The position numbers and the translations under genes are program-made. Under the pieces are notes generated by a model. That model searched no databases. It saw only the letters and a list, made by a program, of their open reading frames with translations, and was not told the DNA's origin. A DNA stretch of 60,000 bases from positions 149,749,640-149,809,639 of the forward strand of contig CM043955.1 in NCBI GenBank assembly GCA_014529385.2, read 5' to 3'. Source of the DNA: Adiantum capillus-veneris. Taxonomy: Eukaryota; Streptophyta; Polypodiopsida; Polypodiales; Pteridaceae. Of the stretch, positions 12,331 through 22,756 are shown one piece after another; the first letter of the stretch is position 1; each line of letters starts with the position of its first letter.

Positions 12331-12438
12331 TTTTTTGCAAATCTGCTTTGATTAATTTACAAGTGGGAAACCTCAAAGCGAGGAAAACCCACGAAAAGAA
12401 AGGGATACAAAAGACGGAACACTATGAGGCTCCGAAGG

Positions 12439-15400
12439 CTAGAAACAGTCAAAGTAAATCCTGTAGGCATCAAGAGTGATGTCTCCAGCGTCATAGGCAA
12501 AATGCAGTGCTTGACCAAGAGATAATTTGAAATAGGGAAAGGGGTCAACAAAAGTGCCCTGGAACATTAAGGAGTTCCTATGATGCCAGATGGCCCACAT
12601 AGTCCAAAATCTGACCCAGGTGAAGAAGACCGCAAACTGAGATTGTGGTGACCGAAGCACCCCAAAAAGCCAAAATCGTTTGTGAAAAGAGCCGGAAGGA
12701 AAACGTAATCGAAGAGCAGTCGACACTTGCCGAATGAAGGCTCTGGAGTGACGACAACACCATAGTAAGTGTGGCACGGTCTCCTCAACTTCAAGGCATC
12801 TGGGGCAGCGGGAAGGCGCAATATGCCGAGCATGCAACACATTGCCAACAGGTAGAGCTCCCACAAGAAAACACGTTCCTTCAAAGGCAGATGACTGCCA
12901 AATGCGAGACAATGTGTGTTGCCACCACAAGGATGACTCGGAAAGCGACCACAATTGATTACCTCGATGCACAATCCATACATTAGACTGAAGGATGGCA
13001 TAGACACTGGCAGCTGAGATGCAGTCCAATCTGGTAGTAGCTAGAGTCCAATGAGAGAAGCGAGAGTCCACCTCCAGAGGAGGAATAGGTGAATGAGCAG
13101 CAAGCATCCTTTGAATCTCCCGCCAGAGAGGAGAATAGTGAAGGCCCAACCGAAAGCGGGAGATGGCATCATGGAAAGAAAGAACATAACCCGAGTCATC
13201 CACCTGATGCACCTGACAGATTCCTTTTTGGGAAAGAAAATACGCTTGGCGAGGAGACCGTTGAACCAAAGTCGAAGCAAAAACCCTGCTCCAATGCAGA
13301 CTCTCCAGGCGAAGATAGTTACCCCTAGAGGATTGTCGACCATCCTAAGCCAAATGCGAAGTGACAACCTTCCAATCAACAATTAGAGAAGAAGTAAATG
13401 GACATCCAGGAATGTGTCCTTGAAGCTTCCCAAAAACAACATCCCAATAAGTCGGTTTTCAACGACCAAAAGAAGGGGTGACAATGTGCGCAGACAAATT
13501 TGTGACCATAGTTTTTTCTAACGTCAACCATGCGGCATACGCGGGCGGGTATGGAAGCCCGCCACAAGCCCGGTTCAGACCCCCTGAAGATTCCATACGT
13601 GGGATACCATACGGCACCCTAGAAAAGACTAGAGAGTAGCACAAAAACCACAGAATACAATAAACCACTCCTTGGTATATTGTAATAGCACTATAGGGCA
13701 AAGGGTTCGCACATGGGCGAAATGCCCATCCGGCTCAAAAACACCCAAAATCTGGCCAGTTTTTAAAATCGTTGCCCCACGTATGGAAACCCCAATCATA
13801 CTTCAATCGGGCTCGTACGCGTCCGGAAGCATGGTTGGCCAATCATGCGCGTGAGAAAAAAACTATGTGTGTGACCATGAGAGCTCAGGGTTGCTGCTGC
13901 TCCACCAAAACTGGCAACAACATAGCTTTCCAAGCCAGAAGATGACGTCTCAAGTCCAAAATATTCAGCCCTCCTAGCCGCTTGGGAGAACACAACTTGC
14001 CCATAGATAGAAGCCGAAGGCCCCTCTTGCTAGACGAGGTCCGCCAAGAATGCTCTAAAATATTGGACATGAGGGATTGCAAACGCAACCGAGGCCAAGA
14101 TAACAAAGGCAAGTAAAACTGCACATAAGCCACAAGGATGCATTGGACAATCTTGAGACGCACATGAAGTGGCCACGTGGACAATTTCCAATAATTCAAC
14201 TTGGAATGTTGACGTTGGATCACCCAATCCAGTTTCTGCATAGCCGATACATTCCAACCTAGTGGATAACCCAAATGGCGAACCAGAACATGTGGAGGAA
14301 CAATCTTCCCATGCCACAATATCTTATGCCAGTCACACTCTTTCAGATAGCTTGGATTTGCAAAAGTTAACTTTGAGACCTGCTGCCAATCCAAACAAGT
14401 GAAGAGTATGCATAATCTGCTGTACATCATCATAGCTATTACGAGGCATGAACAAAGAGTCATCCGCATAAGCCTGACCAGCAAACTGTTGACTAGAAGG
14501 TAAAGTCAGGCCATGTAGCCTACTAGTGGAGGTCAAGGAATCCAAATACATAAACAAGGGATGAGTAGCGATCGCATAAAGCAAAGCACTCAGAGGGCAG
14601 CTCTGCCTTACCGACCGTCCCAAAGGCCAAGATTCTGTAAGAAAACCATCCAACAAGCCTGCAGAAGTACTGTATGCATACAAGAAAAGCACGACACGGG
14701 ATAGCCTAGGCCCAAAGCCCAAACATCTCATGGTATCCGCAATGTAATCCCAAAGAACAGTATCAAATGCCTTTTCAATGTCGACCTGCATGATTAAGAC
14801 ATCATGTCGAGTATATTTTTGCATATTCCATACCAATGATGACATTCGCGAGGTTATTAGTAATTTGACGTTGCGGAATGAAGCCATATTGAGATTGATG
14901 CAAGCCTTCATGCAGAAAGCACTTGAGTCGGTTAGCAAGCATATTTGCCATTAACTTATATACCACAGGCATAAGCGTAGTAGGCCGCCAATGTGAGAAT
15001 TCTTCACACAATGCATGCTTAGGTATCAGCTTGAGCAAAACTTCTTTCCAAGAGGAGGGCAGTTCCTGTTTTTCCCAGGCTGTATTCATCATGAACAATA
15101 GAGGCACCTTCAAATACTCCCAGAAAGACATGAAAAATTCCACAGAGAGACCATCCCAACCAAGAGCTCTCCATCGACCCAAATCAAGCAAGCTGGCATA
15201 CAATTCCGACTCAATGAAAACAACTTCCCAGTCTTGAGCCTACCGCATCGAAAGAATGGAAGTAACATTCGATAGAAACATGTGACGTGCTTGGCGAGCT
15301 TCTCTCGTAGGAGAAGAAGGGGCCTCAAAAATCTTGCCATAATGAGAGTGTAGGGCTAGTGCTAGCTCTCGGAAAGTGGAGGTCCACTCTCTGACGGTAA

Positions 15401-16581
15401 TTTAACTCTCCGTATAGCTTGAGACTGCCTCGAGTGATGCAAATGCTGAAAGAATTGTTTAGAAGCACATCCTTTATCTGCAAAAGCCTGTTGATGAGCT
15501 CGAGTTTGCCATTTGGCCAATTTCTTGTAATCATTGTGCCTTAATATAGCGCGAGCAGAAAACAACTCAGTCATTTGGGCTTCAGTAAGAGAAGTATGAT
15601 TAGCCAAGTGCATTAATCGGCTACAAGCATCCTTTGCCTGGTTAACCTGATCCCTTAATTGTAACAAATAATCCCTGCCATAATCTTGTATAAATGATTG
15701 AACACGCATAACAAAACGGAACCAGGCTATGTCCATGTCAACATACATTTGGGAGAGCAAAGGCGGGATGATATTCACAATCATAGTGCGAGAAGGCTCA
15801 TGCTTGAGATAAGCATTATTGATATGCAAAAGTCTCTTCTTGGGTAGGTGATCATTGACATCAAAAGAGCCAAAACGAAGTTTCAAGCATACGGGAAAAT
15901 GATCCGAGAGACACATAGCATAATCAATCCTCATCTCGCATACAAAGTCATCATACTGTTGCATGTGAAAAAGATACCAGCGATCCAGCCGAGCGCGATA
16001 CATAAATTGAGCATTGTGTTGAAAAGTGAATCCAGGATTAGTTGGATGCAAAAAGGGCCACAAATCAAGCCCATTACAGGTCGACATAAATTGGTCCCAT
16101 GATTGTCGTTCCATATGAAGCATGTGAGAATGGCCAGTAGTATTATCCGCAAGGTTTAGTGCATTATTAAAATCTCCGCAGAGAAACGCATTGGAACGCC
16201 AACAATAAGAATAGATAGCACTCCACAACCGTGCCCTATCTGCAGAAGCTGTGTATGCATATAATCCTCCAAATTCGATAACTTCCCCATTAACAATACA
16301 TTGGATGACCATCCATCTCCCAGCCGGGTCATTAAAAACCAAGGTCGGGAAGAGTTCATGTCGAACAAGCATAAGCACTCCAGAATGGCCAGCTGATCCT
16401 GCATAAGCTATCCAGTAGCCTGCAAAGTAAGAAGTCTGTCTTGCAAATTGATGCTGTTATGCTCTTGAAGAACCACAATATCTGCTTTACATGTATGTAC
16501 ATAGTGCCAGGTAAGCCGCCATTTGTCTTGATTACATAACCCACGCACATTATAGGAGATGCAATTCAAAGAACTATGCAT
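12439..16581 (-). pseudogene. LINE ORF2: endonuclease, reverse transcriptase, zinc-binding tail
   Basis: The start chosen is the ATG at 16581, which opens MHSSLNCISYNVRGL, the standard N-terminus of an apurinic-type endonuclease. In order: the endonuclease with LQEHN, a frameshift near 16425, then GDFNNAL, RLDRWYLF and SDHFPVCL (open 16378-15362); a stop; RT (15203-14333 in two frames) with KAFDTVLWDYI and intact catalytic YADD in QAYADDSLF; the thumb region (14484-13885); the MITE; and the C-terminal domain (13269-12439) with a Cys/His cluster CPRCLEVEETVPHLLWCC typical of the RVT zinc-binding region. It would nick target DNA and copy the LINE RNA there. At least three frameshifts plus stops and the MITE inactivate it. 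Confidence 0.9.
13507..13867. mobile_element. hAT-like MITE inserted in LINE ORF2
   Basis: A 361-bp non-coding insert starts CATAGTTTTTTCTAACG and ends with the near-complement CGTGAGAAAAAAACTATG. It is flanked by 8-bp direct repeats, TTTGTGAC (13499-13506) and TGTGTGAC (13868-13875), which differ at one position. The LINE protein reads ..ALMVT before it and resumes ..MVTNLSAHIV after it, so the excision-ready boundaries agree with the coding evidence. An 8-bp duplication suggests a hAT-family transposase mobilised it. There is no coding capacity. Confidence 0.75.
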
Positions 16582-16636
16582 TCTATATGGTATATATAGT
16601 GGACGAGGAAACAGGAAAAGAAAGGGGGGAGAAAAC

Positions 16637-17877
16637 TCAAGTATCAGTGCCCATCGACACATCCTCCCCAGTTGTAGGTGTCTGAGAAGGTGGGTCAAGA
16701 CCTGGACGTGGATAGTTGAAAGTAAATGCACCTTGCGATGAAGAAGCTTCTCCGGTAACAACTTCCTTGTAAGAGCGAACCACCTTGTTCCAGGCTCCAG
16801 TCAAAGAAGTGTTGTCATTACAAGGGAGTTTTTTCCGAGCAACATTCTTCAAAGGAGGCACATAATTACGAGAAGATGCCGGAACACGAGGTGTAGCAGC
16901 TTTAGTGGGTTTCTTGGGTACTAGCCAAGTTTGAGAGGTCGAAACCTGTTCTTTTCCTTTGTCTTTAATATTTGGAGAAGTAGCAAGTGCAGACAATTGT
17001 AATTGTTTCGCCTTGCCTTTAAACGCCCCAGTTGTGGGGGAGGAAGGTGAAACTCCTTTAGTTTGAACCTCAGCAAAAGATTTCGGAGGCGAGCGAGGTT
17101 GAGGAGCAGGGACGGTTGAAGGAGGTGGTTGCAGATTTGGTTCCGGACATTCGGACTGCATATGACCAAATTTGCCACATCGGAAGCAAGAATTTGCAAA
17201 CTTGCCCCATTTAAGCTTAAATGGGTGCTTTCCAACCACTACATCCCCGGAATCGATCAAAATACCTGTTGGAGTGGGGATATCCGTGTCCCACAGAATA
17301 CAAAAACGGTTTGTGTTTGCTTCCAGCTTAGGAGGGAAAATGACTTTGCCAGTTGAGCAGCCAACAAAGGAAGAAAATGACGCCAAGTGCGAGGAAAGTT
17401 GATCACCTCAACCCAGACGGGACTCTTGTGACGAATGAGACTTTGATAGTCCTTGGTAAGGGCCCAGGGCAGCACATGAGTCATTTGCGTATTGAAGAAA
17501 AGAGGAGACATTTCCAACAGAGCATCCCGAGCATCCATGTCAGCCAGCAAGACTTCGTAGAACCCTCGTACGCCAAAGTAAACCCTTCGGACTGCTTGCC
17601 GTTTGAGTAGGAAATCAACCCATTGGCCTACATCCCGAGCCGCAGGCATTCTACCCGGAAAAAAAAAAATCACCGTATTAAGTGCATATTGAGCAACAGG
17701 ATCCATAAGCTCCTGTATAGGGATGCGCACTTCCATGACAGGAGCGGATCCTTCCCAGGCTTGACGTGCATCCTCGAAGTCCTCATGCAAACATTCTGTG
17801 ATAAGACTCAAAGCATCCATCTCTGAAGTTTCCATGGCTTTCCGACGCTTATATATACACTGATCAGTTGAATCCAT
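16637..17877 (-). pseudogene. LINE ORF1 (gag-like RNA-binding protein)
   Basis: Chosen start ATG at 17877 (MDSTDQCIYKRRK). The first part (to about 17340) resembles the plant L1 ORF1 N-terminal domain (VYFGVRGFYEVLL, VWVEVINFPRTW). A one-base deletion near 17343 shifts the frame, after which it continues with DVVVGKHPFKLKWGKFANS and a CCHC knuckle CFRCGKFGHMQSEC, then a Pro/Ser-rich tail ending at 16637. The protein binds the LINE RNA in the ribonucleoprotein particle. The break lies just upstream of the knuckle, so no full protein can be made without frameshifting. Confidence 0.85.
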
Positions 17878-18169
17878 ATGAAGCTCTCTCACACACACAC
17901 ACACTCTTTCTTTTGGAGGTTTTTGATATATTACTGCTAGAAACACAGACAGACACACACACCGGCTAGCTGTACAGAAACACTCACATCTCTCTCTCTC
18001 ACACAAGATGATGGAAGGATCGTGTGCAGGCGAAATCAAACTTCAACCCTCGGCGCGCTGTAAAGGGCCTGAACAGGGTAGATGTTGTGCAGAACAGGGT
18101 CGCGCGACAGACGAGTGGCCGAAGGATTCACCACACACCCAAATCCCCCACGAACATACACACGCACCC

Positions 18170-18280
<111 letters not shown>

Positions 18281-18703
18281 GCGCACAGGCTAGCTATACA
18301 GAAACGCTGTCGTTGGAGAACCTTCGGCCCCTCACACATACTACACACACAGTAAATTTAACCCACACTATAGGTATCACACATTGCACGTAAAACACCT
18401 GTAGGTCTACAACCACGCAGGGGTACCCAACTGTCTTCTGTAGCAGGAGGTGCCGAGTCAGAACAGAAGGGTGCAAACGCTGCGACACATGCTAGGCACT
18501 TGTAGGCAGCAAGATCGCATTAGTAAGTACGCACAGGCAGGACTGAGCACTCTGAGGACAAACTGCTGTGCAGATGGCGATCAACCCATAGGGGTGCAGG
18601 CTGAGCAGGGCGTAGGGTGCTGTTGCGCGCAGGAGATCCACGCTCCACTGTCGCTGACGAATTGGCTGACAGTTGCTCGCTACTTCAGCTCTGAAGGGTC
18701 GTG

Positions 18704-18704
18704 T

Positions 18705-18766
<62 letters not shown>
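18704..18766. repeat. (TC)n(AC)n compound microsatellite
   Basis: About 12 TC units followed by about 19 AC units. The same CT-then-CA composition is found in the fold-back at 115-200. Confidence 0.95.
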
Positions 18767-18769
<3 letters not shown>

Positions 18770-18779
18770 GAGCCTACGG

Positions 18780-19284
18780 CAAAACTGCCACGTGGCAGCA
18801 ATACGGACTCCTGCAAAAGGCGTTGGCAGGTGGATGTGGAAGAATGTATGGAAACCCGTATTTTGTGCTGGGTGATGACTTGCCAGTCTGCACGGATTTC
18901 CACAATTTGCGATGGTGTTTTTTGGCAGTTTTTGAGGACCAGTTGCTTTTGGAGCAGTTTGCTTTTGAGTTTAACGGCTTTAGGGGCTTTGCTTTTGGCA
19001 TCCCTTGTAAGAATAAAAGAAGCCCAAGGACTCACTTTTCAGGGCATTTGGACGCAGAGCCTGAGAGGCGAGGACCCACGGGAGTTGTACTTTGATCAAG
19101 CATTAATATAAAAAGAAATACCGAAAGGGGTGCCAATCTTTGGGGCCAATCTCTTTGGCCACGGGACTATGTCGGGCCGTGTCGACCAAAGTGAATTGTG
19201 ATTCTTAAAGTTGTGAAATATTTCAAGTGATTCTCTCGTGTGTCGTGCCAGATTCTCGACTTGGGGTGCCTACGCCTGTGAGAG
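18780..19284 (+). repeat. LTR fragment of the gag-only family (copy F)
   Basis: Shares AAAAAGAAATACCGAAAGGG and the following GGTGCCAA..TTTGGGGCCAAT block with the other LTRs of this family (for example 22366-22605 and 53061-53421), but is more diverged. The right end is fixed by the primer-binding site starting at 19285. The left end is uncertain. Confidence 0.6.
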
Positions 19285-19296
19285 TGGTATCAGAGC
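19285..19296 (+). promoter_or_regulatory. Primer-binding site (initiator-Met tRNA type)
   Basis: TGGTATCAGAGC is complementary to the 3' end of plant initiator methionine tRNA, the usual primer of minus-strand synthesis. It directly follows LTR copy F. Confidence 0.85.
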
Positions 19297-19347
19297 ACGG
19301 CCGATTTCTCTTCTATTGGGAAATCCGATCCTCTTACCACGACACAC

Positions 19348-19446
19348 ATGGGCTCAAACGACAAATCCCACAAGGATCATACAAACCCTCCTGATACTTT
19401 CGAAGCGAGAGGCAGTAGAAAATATGAATGGATTAGCAGATTATGA
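19348..19446 (+). pseudogene. Start of a retrotransposon gag, truncated
   Basis: The first ATG after the primer-binding site opens MGSNDKSHKDHTNPPDTFEA and reaches a TGA at 19444-19446. Ten bases later the reading is broken by another LTR (19457). Too short to classify beyond gag-like position. Confidence 0.4.
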
Positions 19447-19456
19447 ATACGGGCCA

Positions 19457-20708
19457 TGTCACAAGATGGGCACCATGTGCCAATAGAAAAGAACAGACTG
19501 AACAAACTTTTAGCACTTCAATAACAACTGAACTGAGAGAGAGAGAGATGACACGCGACACAGAGTGGCGAAATTCCACCCCAGAGAGTATTCGCTCCAA
19601 ACCTTGGCGCCCCTTTCGGTATTTCTTTGTATTGCATCAACACAATACAAGCCAGTACTCCACGCTTTGCACCTTCTCCTAGAAGAGTGCCAGAGAATGT
19701 AGCCCTAGCCTCATATTTAAAGACCCTAGGCCCAAAAGGAGTTTACATGAAAAGCCTTGAACTCAAAAGCAGTTGGCCCAAAAGCAGGTGCTCAAAAGCT
19801 GCCAGCGTAAATCACGGAAATCCGTACAACTGCCATTGTAGCACAAATAGTGTGTCGTGCTCTCTACAGTGGGTGCTCCTCAGTGCAATGTGCGTGACAA
19901 TCTCACTCAAAACAAACTGGAAAACAGGAAACAATAGACACAACCGAGCTCATAGAGACACACAACAGCAGAGCAGACCACAACAAATGACTCGACTATC
20001 TCAAAGAACTGATACAGACTCTGGCGTGGCAGCACACTCAGCTCCAGCCTAAGACTCTCAGGTACAATGGGGTGTCGAGGCTCAGATGTGCAGGGATGGT
20101 GAAGACGTGCTGTGTGTATCGACTCACTCTAGACGACTCCGTAAAGATGCCCATGACCAAACCGCTACTACTCATATATACAACCCTAAAGAGCCACCAA
20201 CGGCTCATAAATGACCGCACCTAAGTCTATCTCCACTGAGTGGTGGTGGTGACCTGGCCACGATGTCCGGTAGACCACCGTATCCTTGCCACGTGTCACT
20301 GCCTAACGAGTCCGTCCAGTGTGAACCGACCAGACCAAAGACCTACTGTAAAATCCAAACTGTACTAACTGTCGTGTGAAAGTGACACTGTAGCCTACTA
20401 CAGCCACGTCAGCAGTCAGCGCAAAACTTGAAAATCCGTACCGTCTGCCAGGTCATCATGTCGGCGCAAAATCCGGGTTTTTCCTATAGTTGTGCCACGT
20501 CATCAACTCTCCACGTTGTCTTCTGTGTGTGAGGGTCCAGCTTTATTTAAATGCCTTTATGTCACTTGGGCCCCATCGGACGGGGTGCCATAAGTTGGTG
20601 GGAACTTCAACTTCTTCAGCTGCTTCTTCTTAGGGTTTAGGCCCCTCAACCGGGATGTGCACAGTGGCTCCGTTCTTCAGTGGCTTGACACGTTAGTAGT
20701 TTGTGACA
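19457..20708 (-). repeat. 3' LTR of gag-only retroelement A (minus strand)
   Basis: In element sense it runs from TGTCACAAACTACTAACGTG (at 20708) to ..CCCATCTTGTGACA (at 19457), so the ends carry an 8-bp inverted repeat TGTCACAA/TTGTGACA. It is preceded by a polypurine tract AAGAAGGGGAGA (20709-20720 on the minus strand), which identifies it as the 3' LTR. A 566-bp insert (19837-20402) accounts for its length; without it and the duplicated bases the LTR is about 681 bp, matching LTR copy C (677 bp). Confidence 0.85.
19837..20402 (-). mobile_element. Solo LTR nested within LTR A
   Basis: A 566-bp insert begins TGTAGCACAAATAG and ends GTAGCCTACTACA (TG..CA ends with TGTAG/CTACA inverted). It is flanked by GCCAT (19832-19836) and GCCAC (20403-20407), a 5-bp target duplication with one later change. 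The homologous LTR C reads straight through the site (CAACTGCCACGTTAGC, near 50775-50795), giving the empty-site allele. On the minus strand a TATA-like GTATATATGAG lies around 20170. There is no internal domain, so it is a solo LTR left by LTR-LTR recombination. Confidence 0.75.
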
Positions 20709-21477
20709 TCTCCCCTTCTTGAAAGAAAGTAAAACAACTCAAGTCAGCTCAAAAATTTTTGAGGGTCATTCCGAGGGACAATTAGTTTGCTCTTTTTGTT
20801 AAGGAGTTGGCTTCTCCTTTCGGGCTCTTTTGATGAAGGAGTTGGCTTCTCCTTTCATCCAGATCGGAACTCTTGATATTCCGGCGTATTAAAATTGGCC
20901 ATCACACCCAGACGACACTGATCTTCCACGGGTGTCTTGATGCACTATAACTACATACTCAGGCAATCTCATCCAATTAGGAAAATTTAGTGGTTGGCAC
21001 ATCACAATGCAACACAAATGCTCACATATGCATGTTACAAGACACAGAAACATAAAGTCGCCGATGAACACTCCCCCCGCAAATAACTATTCAGGTCTGG
21101 GCCACGAGTTGTTCAACGACTCCCTGATCACTCCTCTCGCAAATAACCTAAAAAGGTCCGGGCCATGAGATATAGAGGCCTTTTACAACCAAACGCCCCC
21201 CAGATCGTAGTATGCGTCGCTTGGAGGTGCTGAGAGGAACGACTTCTCAGACTTCTTAATACCCCCCCCGTAAATAACCACAAGGGTCCGGGCCATGAGT
21301 AACAACAATAATACTCCCCTCCTAAATAACCACAAGGGTCCGAGCCATGAGTAAAAACAACACTTTTCAAACATTTCAATACTCCCTCCGCAAATGACCA
21401 CAAGGGTCCGGGCCATGAGTATGAACAAGCATTCTCAAACATCATTTCTCAGTACTCCACCCGGGTGTAAAATCACC
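20709..21477 (-). mobile_element. 3' non-coding region of gag-only element A
   Basis: Lies between gag and the 3' LTR in element sense and carries no pol. It contains five copies of a GGTCCGGGCCATGAG-like motif (near 21093, 21154, 21284, 21337 and 21403), each preceded by AAATAACC or a variant, and one copy of the ~54-bp unit that is repeated at 51595-51793. The same region recurs at 51083-51600 and 52971-53060. Confidence 0.65.
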
Positions 21478-22345
21478 AATCATTGCAACTAGTATTAAAA
21501 CCAGAGTCAAACAATTCAAATGGGCACCAAAACAGGTTTAAAACAGATACCATCCATTCCAAACAGGATCACCAAACAAGTTCTCAAATAGAATTCAAAC
21601 CTAAAAAGCAATCTCGACATCAGTCGAGCTCGAAAAGTCGGTTGACTTTCCATCCTGAAACCTGCACCAAAAATTAGGGTTAGGTTTCTTCCATAGGTCG
21701 TAGCCAACTGCAACATGATCCACAAACTCTTGAATAGTCGAAACAAGCCTCGACAAGCAATGTTCCTATGGCGGTGATGGTAGTCCCAAGACCTGGCAAT
21801 CACACTAGACCTCCAAGGTTTTTAGCTTGAAAAGAGACACCTACTTAGAGATGTCGAGAAATTTCAAGTTATAATCTGCTAGGGTTTCCATGGCAAGCAT
21901 TTCAAGATACCGCACTTTGCCAGAAGTTGCACTTCGAAGAAAGATGTAACTTTGGGCAATTTTTTTTTTGAAAGCTTGCCAAGTCCTTGGAGTGTGCGGC
22001 TTGGTAGCTATAGACTTCCACCGCTGCATGTTACTGCCTCTGAGAAAAACAGTAGCTCGAAGTTTCTATGGCAGGCATTTCAGGGTACTCCACTTTGCCA
22101 GAAGTTGCACTCGGAAGGAAGATGTCAGAAACCATATAACTTCGGGCAAATATTTTCTTGAAAGCTTGCCAAGTCCTTGGAGTGTGCGGCTTGGTAGCTA
22201 TAGACTTCCACCACTGCATGGCACTACCTCTAAGAAAAACAGCAGCCCGAAACAAATCTTGGATCCTTCTCTTGCAAGTGATCTTTTTGGCTTATGCCCT
22301 AAAAGACACGAGAGATGCAAACGGAAGCGCACGCGATGCGCGATG
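21478..22345 (-). pseudogene. gag of element A, with duplicated core
   Basis: Minus-strand frames encode the retrotransposon gag core FLRGSAMQWWKSIATKP, then TWQAFKKIFARSYM. This core is present twice (about 22250-22061 and 22060-21885), a tandem duplication of about 185 bp. After gag comes LADYNLKFLDISK, then a leader-like stretch, then directly the 3' non-coding region: no protease, RT or integrase. This suggests a non-autonomous gag-only (TR-GAG-like) element. The whole block is the inverted counterpart of 22757-23502. Confidence 0.7.
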
Positions 22346-22365
22346 AAGTAAGGGTGGGGGGGACT

Positions 22366-22605
22366 CATTCTCTAGCATGCTTCCTGGAGAAGGTGCACAG
22401 CCTGGAGTACCGGCTTGTACTGTGTTGATGCAATATAAAGAAATAGCGAAAAGGGCACCAAGGTTTGGGGCCAATACTCTCTGGGGTGGAATTCTGCCAC
22501 CTTGTGTTGCGTGTGCTCTCTCTTTCAATTTAGTTGTTATTGAAGTGCTAAAAGTCTGTTCAGTCTGATCTTTTCTATTGGCACGTGGTGCCCGTCTTGT
22601 GATAG
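22366..22605 (+). repeat. 5'-truncated LTR of the gag-only family (copy B)
   Basis: Plus-strand equivalent of the R-U5 part of LTR A: GCATGCTTCCTGGAGAAGG.., a TATA-like CAATATAAAG (about 22430), ..GGGGCCAATACTCTCTGGGG.., ending ..GTGCCCGTCTTGTGATA just before a primer-binding site. The U3 part is missing. Confidence 0.75.
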
Positions 22606-22617
22606 TGGTATCAGAGC
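22606..22617 (+). promoter_or_regulatory. Primer-binding site of element B
   Basis: TGGTATCAGAGC, initiator-Met tRNA type, one or two bases after LTR B. It establishes plus orientation for the element that continues into 22757-23502. Confidence 0.85.
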
Positions 22618-22756
22618 ATCAGGCGTATGCTTTTCTGAAAGCATACCGGTCCTACAAAACAGCAGACAGAGCAAACTAGAGACTACTGGAATTTGATTTG
22701 AAGTATCTTCGTGCTTCGACCCTAGACTGTCGACCCTAGACTGATTAGCCTCTCCC

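Larger units (their letters stand above)
12315..17990 (-). mobile_element. L1-type LINE, nearly full length, defective
   Basis: Minus-strand non-LTR retrotransposon with ORF1 (gag-like, zinc knuckle) and ORF2 (endonuclease, reverse transcriptase, zinc-binding tail), 55 bp apart. The 3' end is a run of seven A followed by GT repeats, read on the minus strand at about 12338-12315; a second L1 copy (54628-56870) ends the same way. The 5' boundary is unclear because the leader region upstream of ORF1 is rich in CT/CA repeats. A MITE (13507-13867) interrupts ORF2. It cannot be active because both ORFs carry frameshifts or stops. Confidence 0.85.
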
